Shown piece after piece: positions 14,762 to 20,502 of a stretch of 20,502 nt of DNA. How positions within the stretch are numbered: position 1 is the stretch's first letter; the number at the start of each line of letters is the position of its first letter. A model generated the notes under the pieces. It was not told where the DNA came from. It worked only from the letters and a program-made list of their open reading frames with translations, and did no database searches. Source of the DNA: JAVBSN01 sp031556525 (lineage in GTDB: Bacteria > Bacillota > Clostridia > Lachnospirales > Lachnospiraceae); contig JAVBSS010000049.1 of NCBI GenBank assembly GCA_031556525.1, forward strand, positions 1-20,502, written 5' to 3'. The position numbers and the translations under genes were made by a program.

Positions 14762-15565
14762 GTGGAGGATATTTTACAAGCGGTATCGTCTTCTGAAGAG
14801 GTAACAGAGAGTAATACTGGACCAGAAGTAACTGTAGACGAGAATCGCAAGATTATTATAGAAGTCGAAGATCTATATAAAATATACAAGGTTGGAAGTA
14901 ATAAGGTGCCTGCACTTAACGGTGTAAGCTTTAAGGTTTACGAAGGTGAACTTATCGCAATTGTAGGAACATCAGGCTCAGGTAAATCAACATTGTTAAA
15001 TATGCTTGCAGGGCTAGAAAAACCATCCAAGGGTAAGATACAGATAGATGGTAGAAGAATCGATAAACTTAATGAAAATCAACTAGTTAAATTTCGTGGA
15101 GAAAGAGTCGGATTTATATTTCAATCATTTAACTTATTAGGAAATATGAATGCTATGGAAAATGTTGCATTACCACTTACTTTTAAGGGTGTACATAAAG
15201 AAGAGAGAAATAAGAAAGCTAAGGAAATGATGAAGCTAGTGGGACTTAGTGAACATAGAAAGCATATGCCGAACCAGATGTCAGGTGGACAGCAACAGAG
15301 AGTCGGAGTTGCGAGAGCACTGGTGGTTAATCCAAGTATTGTGTTTGCAGATGAACCTACGGGTAACTTGGATTCTAATACAACGAAAGATATACTGGGT
15401 CTTATGAGAAGTGTAGTTAATGAACAAAACAAGACACTAGTTATGGTAACCCATGATAGAAATCTTGCGCAGGTTGCCGATAGAGTTATACATATAAGAG
15501 ATGGTAAGATAAAAAAAATTGAGGTAAATGAGAGGAAGGAGATTATATTAGATGAAGAGAATTAA
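14762..15565 (+). CDS. ABC transporter ATPase, LolD/MacB type
   Basis: This is the cytoplasmic ATPase of a MacB-like (type VII) ABC system, which couples ATP hydrolysis to mechanical work across the membrane, often export or envelope signalling. The 267 residues start with about 30 acidic, likely unstructured residues, then show Walker A GTSGSGKST (69-77), the Q-loop FQSF (Gln121), signature MSGGQQQR (173-180), Walker B IVFADEP (193-199) with Glu198, and switch His231. The start is GTG, supported by AAGGAGG at 14748-14754 with 7-bp spacing. It overlaps the next gene by 14 bp, so translation is probably coupled. The N-terminal extension is unusual for this family. The substrate is unknown. Confidence 0.93.
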   Translation: MEDILQAVSSSEEVTESNTGPEVTVDENRKIIIEVEDLYKIYKVGSNKVPALNGVSFKVYEGELIAIVGTSGSGKSTLLNMLAGLEKPSKGKIQIDGRRIDKLNENQLVKFRGERVGFIFQSFNLLGNMNAMENVALPLTFKGVHKEERNKKAKEMMKLVGLSEHRKHMPNQMSGGQQQRVGVARALVVNPSIVFADEPTGNLDSNTTKDILGLMRSVVNEQNKTLVMVTHDRNLAQVADRVIHIRDGKIKKIEVNERKEIILDEEN

Positions 15566-16940
15566 GAAAATTATAGCATCAGTTTTATGCTTAACGATGT
15601 TATTTTCAAATCAGGTTTTAGCGGCTACAGCAGGGGGAACAACAGGTGAGGGAGAGAACACAGGTGTTGTTATTAGTACAGGAAAGACATCTGATGTTAA
15701 TTTGCAAGTGCCTAATGCGCCTAGCGGAAAAGCTGGAGAAACAATTGGTTTTAGATTTATATTAACACCAGATGGCGGTGTTAATGTGAATAAGGTATAC
15801 ATAGATGTTGCTAGTGAATTTGGATTTGAGAGCGGTCAAGATGCATACAAAGAAACAGTTCCAGAGAACGGGGCAGCAACATTTGAATGTAATTATAATC
15901 TTACAGCAAAATCGACTCTAGAGACAGGATATTATCCAGTTAACTTTATAATTGAATATACAAAGGGTAGTGAGAGTTATATATTAGTAAAACCTATAAG
16001 TGCTAGAGTTGAAGGAATTCCAGTAGAAGAACCTACAACAGAGGCTCCAGTAGATAATACACCAGGTACACTATCAACACCAAGACTAATTGTTACTGGA
16101 TATGAGACTTCACCAGCTACAGTTAAAGCAGGTCAAGATTTTACAATAACAATACATGTAAAGAATACATCTAAGAGAACAGCAGTATCTAATATTAAAT
16201 TTACAGTGAAATCAGCAGAAAATGAATTTTTGCCAAAATCAGGATCTAGTACAGTATTTGTAGATAAGATTGGAAGTGGTAAGACTGAAGATATAGTTAT
16301 CGAGATGAAAGCAAAGGGAGACCTTGAACAGAAGCCATACGTATTAAATATAGCAGCAGTGTATGAAGATAGTAGTGCTAATCCATTTGAAGCATCAGAG
16401 GATATATCAATACCTGTATCACAAGAAGCAAGATTAACAGTAACAGATATATCGTTATCTTCAGATTTTATAACTGTATATGAGCAAGCCAATGTAATGT
16501 TTTCTATTAACAATTTAGGTAAAGGAATACTATACAATGTAAGCGTTTCGTTCAAAGGAAACAGTATAGAGTCAGAGCCTTCATATGTAGGAAATATAGC
16601 TGCAGGTGGAACGGGATTTGCTGATTCTATGATAACGGGAATAGCAGCAACAGAGGATGACGGAATAATAAAAGCTATTATATCTTATGAAGATGCAGAT
16701 GGTGAAGTGAAAGAGTTTGAACAAGACATAACACTATTCGTAGGTGAAGATATGGGTAATGGAGATTTCTACGAAGAAGAGATGTACATAGAAGAAGAGG
16801 CTACAGGAATTAGTGCTCTTGCAGTATTAGGTATTATAGCTGGTATATGTATAGCGGTTGCGGTAGTAATAATAGTTGTAGTGATAATTATTAAGAAACG
16901 CAAAGGAAAGGAAGAAGTGGACGAGGATGAACTTTCTTGA
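15552..16940 (+). CDS. Secreted, membrane-anchored protein with Ig-like (CARDB/NEW3-like) domains
   Basis: The 462-residue protein has a signal peptide (1-25, likely cleavage after QVLA), an outer region, and a C-terminal membrane helix (422-447, ALAVLGIIAGICIAVAVVII...) followed by a basic then acidic tail. The outer part looks like tandem beta-sandwich modules: one at about 45-150 (including the VKPISARVEG strand), a linker rich in E, P and T (about 155-170), a CARDB-like module (about 180-290, with ATVKAGQDFTITIHVKNTSK), and another module (about 295-395). It sits between the ATPase and permease genes, overlapping both by 14 bp, so it is probably an outer-face partner or substrate-capture subunit of that transporter. 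AAGGAG lies 10 bp before the ATG. The exact family and ligand are uncertain. Confidence 0.85.
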   Translation: MKRIKKIIASVLCLTMLFSNQVLAATAGGTTGEGENTGVVISTGKTSDVNLQVPNAPSGKAGETIGFRFILTPDGGVNVNKVYIDVASEFGFESGQDAYKETVPENGAATFECNYNLTAKSTLETGYYPVNFIIEYTKGSESYILVKPISARVEGIPVEEPTTEAPVDNTPGTLSTPRLIVTGYETSPATVKAGQDFTITIHVKNTSKRTAVSNIKFTVKSAENEFLPKSGSSTVFVDKIGSGKTEDIVIEMKAKGDLEQKPYVLNIAAVYEDSSANPFEASEDISIPVSQEARLTVTDISLSSDFITVYEQANVMFSINNLGKGILYNVSVSFKGNSIESEPSYVGNIAAGGTGFADSMITGIAATEDDGIIKAIISYEDADGEVKEFEQDITLFVGEDMGNGDFYEEEMYIEEEATGISALAVLGIIAGICIAVAVVIIVVVIIIKKRKGKEEVDEDELS

Positions 16941-18258
16941 TATTTTAGGGATGAGCGCTAGTAGCTTATGGAGACGTAAGATTCGTACTATCCTTACAGT
17001 ATTGGGAGTTATTATAGGCACCGCTTCAGTAGTAGTAATGTTATCGCTTGGTCTGGGACTTAAGACAGCAATGATGGAGGAAGCCAGTTCATATGGTGGA
17101 TTAACAGAAATTGAAGTCTCTACAGGTTATTATGGAGGCACTAGTGCTGATATACAATATTTGAATGATAGTGCAATTAAATCAATTGAAGAATTAGAAC
17201 ATGTAGAATATGCATCGCCACAATTAGCAGTATATGGTAAGTTTATTCAAGGGAAATGGGAATCTTGGATAAGTATAATGGGTGTTTCACAAGATGAATT
17301 AGCCAAGATTAATATTGGAGAAGGAACTTTACCATCAGCCAATTCTGGAACATTAGAGCTTGTTGTGGGTAATATGGTAATACAACAATTTTATAATTCA
17401 TCAACCTATTCTTATCCTTATTATGAAACAGGAGAATTGGCAGATGTAGATTTAATGAATAAAACAGTATTTACTCAATTTGATTCAGAGTGGATAGATG
17501 ATGGGGCTGGTAATTATACAGAGATTCCTGCCAAGAAAAATATGTTTCCTATAGTAGGTAAGGTTGCAGGTGATGAGAATACTTGGAGTAAATATAGTTA
17601 CAATATATATACAGACATAGATTCGTTAAAAGCATATCTTAAGAAAACCTATAAAGGAAGAGCAATACCTAATCAACCAACAGATAAAAATGGTAAACCA
17701 CTTAAAGAATTAATATATGATTCGGCAGTAGTTAGTGTAGATGATGCTGATAATGTAGATGCAGTAATGACTACTATTCAAGATATGGGATTTCAAGCTT
17801 ATAGTAATCAAGAATGGCTATCACAGATAGAGAGCCAGTTTAAGATAATTCAAGCTGTTCTTGGTGGTATAGGAGCAATTTCCTTGTTAGTAGCAGCCAT
17901 AGGTATAACTAATACAATGACAATGTCTACTTATGAAAGAACAAAGGAAATTGGAGTTATGAAAGTAATTGGTTGTAGCTTAAATAATATTAGAGCATTG
18001 TTTTTGTCAGAAGCAGCATTTATTGGATTTTTAGGAGGAATAGCAGGAGTGCTTCTAAGCTATCTGCTATCATTGCTGGTAAATGTTTTTGCAGCGCCGT
18101 TAGTGAATATGGGTGAGGGAGTTAAAATATCTGTAATACCAGCTTGGCTAGTCCTTCTTGCAATAATATTCGCAACTTTAATAGGAACTGTGTCAGGTTT
18201 CTTCCCAGCTCAAAGGGCAACAAAACTTAGTCCTTTAGCAGCAATTAGAAATGAGTAG
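16927..18258 (+). CDS. MacB-type ABC transporter permease (MacB_PCD and FtsX domains)
   Basis: The 443-residue permease has the family layout: a cytoplasmic N-terminal helix, membrane helix 1 (about 21-43, RTILTVLGVIIGTASVVVML), a large outer periplasmic-core-like domain (about 45-305), and three C-terminal FtsX helices (about 310-333, 360-388 and 400-426). TYERTKEIGVMKVIG between helices 2 and 3 is the typical coupling region, and FFPAQRATKLSPLAAIRNE is the typical end. It pairs with the ATPase two genes upstream. Its start overlaps the middle gene by 14 bp and has only a weak, purine-rich Shine-Dalgarno region, consistent with translational coupling. Export of a small molecule or peptide, or mechanical signalling, is possible; the sequence does not decide. 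Confidence 0.93.
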   Translation: MNFLDILGMSASSLWRRKIRTILTVLGVIIGTASVVVMLSLGLGLKTAMMEEASSYGGLTEIEVSTGYYGGTSADIQYLNDSAIKSIEELEHVEYASPQLAVYGKFIQGKWESWISIMGVSQDELAKINIGEGTLPSANSGTLELVVGNMVIQQFYNSSTYSYPYYETGELADVDLMNKTVFTQFDSEWIDDGAGNYTEIPAKKNMFPIVGKVAGDENTWSKYSYNIYTDIDSLKAYLKKTYKGRAIPNQPTDKNGKPLKELIYDSAVVSVDDADNVDAVMTTIQDMGFQAYSNQEWLSQIESQFKIIQAVLGGIGAISLLVAAIGITNTMTMSTYERTKEIGVMKVIGCSLNNIRALFLSEAAFIGFLGGIAGVLLSYLLSLLVNVFAAPLVNMGEGVKISVIPAWLVLLAIIFATLIGTVSGFFPAQRATKLSPLAAIRNE

Positions 18259-18290
18259 ATAAGAATTAGTAGATAAAAATTAATAAATAA

Positions 18291-18346
18291 AAAATAAGAG
18301 AGTGTGCCGATAGTAGAACAAAACTATTTGCACACTCTTATTTTAA
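18291..18346. terminator. Two-way terminator between permease and PHP genes
   Basis: AAAATAAGAGAGTGTGC (18291-18307) pairs with GCACACTCTTATTTT (18330-18344) with a 2-base bulge, and ATAGT/ACTAT adds an inner stem. A- and T-rich flanks serve both convergent genes. Confidence 0.85.
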
Positions 18347-18347
18347 A

Positions 18348-19187
18348 TCAGAGAGAAGCTTCTATATTATCAAGTATTCGTTTGTGAATCATAAGACCAC
18401 CACGACCACTACCTATATTAATATCTGGTTTGTTTGCTCCATGAAAATCAGAACCGCCAGATATTAAAAGATTGTATTTTAGGGCAAGACTTCGTAATTT
18501 ATCGCTTTCATACCAATTGTTTGATGAATGATAGGCTTCAAGACCTTTTAATCCAAGGGGCATAAGCGTAGTAATCATTTCTTCGATTTGGTTATAGCCT
18601 AACTTATATAGTAGAGGGTGAGCAAGCATAGCAATGCCACCGGCATCTGTTATAAGTTGGAGAGCATATTCAGGAGTAATGGAGGGCTTGGGAATGTAAT
18701 AGGGACAGTTAATACCTATGTAGCGATTAAAAGCCTGCTCTTTAGTTCTAACAACACCTTCCTCTAATAATACTCTTGCAAAGTGAGCTCGGGTTAATAC
18801 ACTGTTAGGATTGCCAGCTTGTAATTTTTCAAGAGTCATGTCTATGCCATCAGCTTGAAAGCGATTAATCATTTCAATATTTCTATGTGCACGAGCTTTC
18901 TTGAGGACAATTAATTCCTTCTTGAAAGATGTATTCGTATGATCTACAAAAAGTCCTAAAATGTGAATTTCCCTATTCTTATAATAACAAGATAGTTCTA
19001 TGCCAGGAATAACCCTAAGATTAGTAGAACTAGCGGCTTCTATAGCTTCCTCGATACCGTCTATAGTATCGTGATCGGTTAAACTTATTGCGCATAAGTT
19101 TTTTTCTAAGGCAGCAGATACAACTTCACTGGGTGTCATTGTTCCGTCAGATGCATTTGAATGTACGTGTAAATCTATAAAATTCAT
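18348..19187 (-). CDS. PHP-domain phosphoesterase of the TrpH/YciV (RNase AM-like) family
   Basis: Related proteins hydrolyse 3',5'-nucleotide bisphosphates or act as 5'-3' exonucleases on short RNA or DNA. Counting from the ATG at 19187 (279 residues), the metal-binding set is present: HVHS (His7, His9), SDG (Asp14), LTDHD (Asp38, His39), GIEL (Glu64), His75, then LTRAHFAR, MLAHP and GGSDFHG further on. No membrane or signal segment is seen. An in-frame upstream start at 19223 would lie at about the transcription start of the promoter at 19256-19228; GGAGG at proper spacing supports the ATG at 19187. The gene is monocistronic, ending in a shared terminator. Whether it acts on nucleotides or RNA ends cannot be told from the sequence. 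Confidence 0.92.
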   Translation of the reverse strand: MNFIDLHVHSNASDGTMTPSEVVSAALEKNLCAISLTDHDTIDGIEEAIEAASSTNLRVIPGIELSCYYKNREIHILGLFVDHTNTSFKKELIVLKKARAHRNIEMINRFQADGIDMTLEKLQAGNPNSVLTRAHFARVLLEEGVVRTKEQAFNRYIGINCPYYIPKPSITPEYALQLITDAGGIAMLAHPLLYKLGYNQIEEMITTLMPLGLKGLEAYHSSNNWYESDKLRSLALKYNLLISGGSDFHGANKPDINIGSGRGGLMIHKRILDNIEASL

Positions 19188-19227
19188 GTTAAGCCTCCAA
19201 GTAGTTTGTATTAATTGATTCAAAGAT

Positions 19228-19256
19228 ATTGTATCAAAGTGAAAAAATATTTACAA
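19228..19256 (-). promoter_or_regulatory. Promoter of the PHP gene
   Basis: On the minus strand, TTGTAA (19256-19251), a 17-bp spacer and TACAAT (19233-19228). Confidence 0.7.
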
Positions 19257-19293
19257 GAGTGTTAAGAATAATTACAAATATGTTAAAAAATGG

Positions 19294-19322
19294 TAGAAAA
19301 AATATTTGAATTGTGATATTAT
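19294..19322 (+). promoter_or_regulatory. Candidate promoter of the lipoprotein gene
   Basis: TAGAAA (19294-19299), a 17-bp spacer and TATTAT (19317-19322). A near-palindrome follows directly after the predicted start. Confidence 0.5.
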
Positions 19323-19330
19323 CTAAAAGG

Positions 19331-19348
19331 TACACATTTAAATGTATA
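19331..19348. promoter_or_regulatory. Near-perfect 18-bp palindrome at the lipoprotein gene's transcription start
   Basis: TACACATTTAAATGTATA has a perfect 12-bp core (ACATTTAAATGT) and one mismatch pair in its arms. It lies just after the -10 element, where a repressor would block transcription. Confidence 0.35.
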
Positions 19349-19379
19349 TAGTTTCATTAATTATTGGAGGAGTTTTTAT

Positions 19380-20129
19380 ATGAAGAAAATAATTTCTATG
19401 ATAATGGCTGTAATATGTGTAGTAGGAATTACGGCCTGTACAAAAGATGAAACTAAGAGCAATACAATAGATACGCTTGTAGAGATAAGAGAAGAGATAA
19501 CAGAGGAAATAACAGAAGAGACGACAGAGGAAGCTAATAAATATCTTGCGAATTTTGATATAGGGGATTGGGAAAACGATAGATATGTTAATAGATATAT
19601 TGATATGAGTTTTCCAATGCTATCAGGGTGGGACAAGATGACAGATGAGGAATTATCGGAATATGGCGGATTGACAGAGGAAGAAATATTGGCGCTTAGG
19701 GATGGGGAGATATCCCCTGAAGATGCAGTTATGTATTATTGCTTTGCACTCAAAAAGGATAACGGTCTTGGCAATATTATATTTGGGTTTGAGAATATAA
19801 GTAATAGTACAAGCATAGGATTGGGAAAGATTATAAATGAAGAAGAGTATATTAAAGCAGTAGCAGATAATCTTGGAAAATCAGAAGAGACGGAATATAA
19901 GATTGAAAAAATAGCTCCTATAATGATAGCAGATACAATGTTTTACGAATTAACAGTTAGTAGTATGAAAGGGGCGCTGATTCAAAAATATTATGTACAT
20001 AAAATTGATTGTATGATGTGTTTTATTATGGTTACGGCATATAAAGGATATGAAGATGACGTTGAAAAATTCATAAATGGAATAACAACCATAAGTGGAG
20101 TAAATATAACCACTGTAGAAACAGAATAA
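19380..20129 (+). CDS. Predicted lipoprotein of unknown function
   Basis: The 249-residue protein starts with a lipoprotein signal peptide: KK, a hydrophobic core, then ITAC with the lipid-modified Cys20. A Glu/Thr tract (EEITEEITEETTEE, 38-51) forms an acidic tether. The remaining about 200 residues contain RYIDMSFPMLSGWDKMTDEE, a long hydrophilic middle, and a C-terminal alpha/beta part ending near FINGITTISG. The arrangement resembles clostridial lipoproteins that carry a PsbP/Mog1-like fold, but I cannot name the family. It would be anchored on the outer face of the membrane. GGAGGAG lies 7 bp before the ATG. A palindrome near the transcription start suggests regulation. No functional partner is visible beside it. 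Confidence 0.8.
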   Translation: MKKIISMIMAVICVVGITACTKDETKSNTIDTLVEIREEITEEITEETTEEANKYLANFDIGDWENDRYVNRYIDMSFPMLSGWDKMTDEELSEYGGLTEEEILALRDGEISPEDAVMYYCFALKKDNGLGNIIFGFENISNSTSIGLGKIINEEEYIKAVADNLGKSEETEYKIEKIAPIMIADTMFYELTVSSMKGALIQKYYVHKIDCMMCFIMVTAYKGYEDDVEKFINGITTISGVNITTVETE

Positions 20130-20184
20130 AATCTATAAAAGCTAAAAAAGGGCTAGACTATTTAGTCGTTTTGTGAGAAAATGT

Positions 20185-20239
20185 ATCGGTAAGGTGTGCC
20201 TAGGGTATATCTTACCGATTTTGTTTTTATTTTTATTTT
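20185..20239 (+). terminator. 16-bp stem hairpin and T-rich tract before the NifU-like gene
   Basis: Bases 20185-20200 pair with 20204-20219 without interruption (ATCGGTAAG at the base; three G-U pairs near the top; loop TAG). TTTTGTTTTTATTTTT follows. The G-U pairs make it stable only as plus-strand RNA. It most simply ends the lipoprotein transcript; it could instead attenuate the next gene, because I see no promoter between it and that gene's Shine-Dalgarno site. Confidence 0.75.
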
Positions 20240-20262
20240 TATATATTGAAAGGAGTTTCAAC

Positions 20263-20502
20263 ATGATTTATTCACACGAAGTAGAAAACATGTGCTCAGT
20301 TGCTCAAGGTGTAAACCATGGTGCTGCACCAATACCAGAAGAAGCAAAGTGGGTAAAAGCGAAAGAAGTAAAAGATATTTCAGGTTTAACACACGGTGTA
20401 GGCTGGTGTGCTCCTCAACAGGGTGCTTGTAAGTTAACACTTAACGTTAAAGAGGGAATTATTCAAGAGGCATTAGTTGAGACAATTGGTTGTTCAGGTA
20501 TG
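20263..20502 (+). CDS. NifU-like iron-sulfur cluster assembly scaffold protein (3' partial)
   Basis: The frame is open to the right edge, giving 80 residues without a stop. It begins MIYSHEVENM, continues with WCAPQQGACKLTLNVKEGII (48-67) and ends ETIGCSGM (73-80). This matches the start of the clostridial NifU-like scaffold that is usually followed by a GGGtGRT-family partner; that partner would lie outside the window. NifU-type proteins build Fe-S clusters on conserved cysteines; Cys49, Cys56 and Cys77 are candidates, with more expected downstream. AAAGGAG at 20249-20255 sets the start. The upstream hairpin may influence expression. Confidence 0.82.
   Translation, partial: MIYSHEVENMCSVAQGVNHGAAPIPEEAKWVKAKEVKDISGLTHGVGWCAPQQGACKLTLNVKEGIIQEALVETIGCSGM

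Overview
The window comes from a low-GC, anaerobic Gram-positive bacterium of the class Clostridia, most likely a member of the Lachnospiraceae. I infer this from strong AGGAGG ribosome-binding sites, AT-rich intergenic DNA, a rubredoxin-first (reverse) rubrerythrin, an H1-like Lys/Ala/Pro protein with a DUF6465-type C-terminus, and a NifU-like scaffold of the clostridial type at the right edge. No species call is possible from sequence alone. No rRNA, tRNA, CRISPR array, transposase or phage gene is visible.

Layout. (1) Bases 2-2317 hold a 5'-truncated nuclease-helicase (Cas4-like nuclease domain plus XPD/DinG-type Fe-S helicase). A 375-bp gap follows, with a good promoter and then an array of small hairpins sharing one 13-nt loop; this appears to be the leader RNA of murF (2693-4057). 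(2) A reverse rubrerythrin (4227-4766) has its own promoter and terminator. It is followed by a GC-rich duplicated intergenic repeat (4851-5011) that touches the stop codon of a convergent DUF2207-like membrane protein gene (5011-6219, minus). (3) After a 387-bp gap come the H1-like gene (6607-7107) and proC (7225-8016). proC converges on a glycerophosphodiester phosphodiesterase gene (8040-8810, minus) across a two-way terminator. (4) A TIGR00266/AIM24-like gene (9031-9711) converges on a clpX-like gene (9821-11203, minus). (5) An M18 aminopeptidase gene and a methyl-accepting chemotaxis protein gene (11423-14565) lie in tandem. (6) A three-gene operon (14762-18258) encodes an ABC ATPase, a secreted and membrane-anchored Ig-like protein, and a MacB-type permease, with consecutive genes overlapping by exactly 14 bp. 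(7) A PHP-domain phosphoesterase gene (18348-19187, minus), a lipoprotein gene (19380-20129) and the start of the NifU-like gene (20263 to the edge) complete the window.

Most genes are separate housekeeping or envelope units bounded by clear hairpin terminators; the ABC cluster is the only tight operon. Three small start corrections (glycerophosphodiesterase, AIM24-like and PHP genes) rest on Shine-Dalgarno and promoter positions. The most unusual sequence is non-coding: the hairpin array before murF, where different stem sequences preserve pairing around an invariant loop. Next in interest are the GC-rich repeat at 4851-5011, a ClpX with an altered RKH loop, and several palindromes placed like operators.
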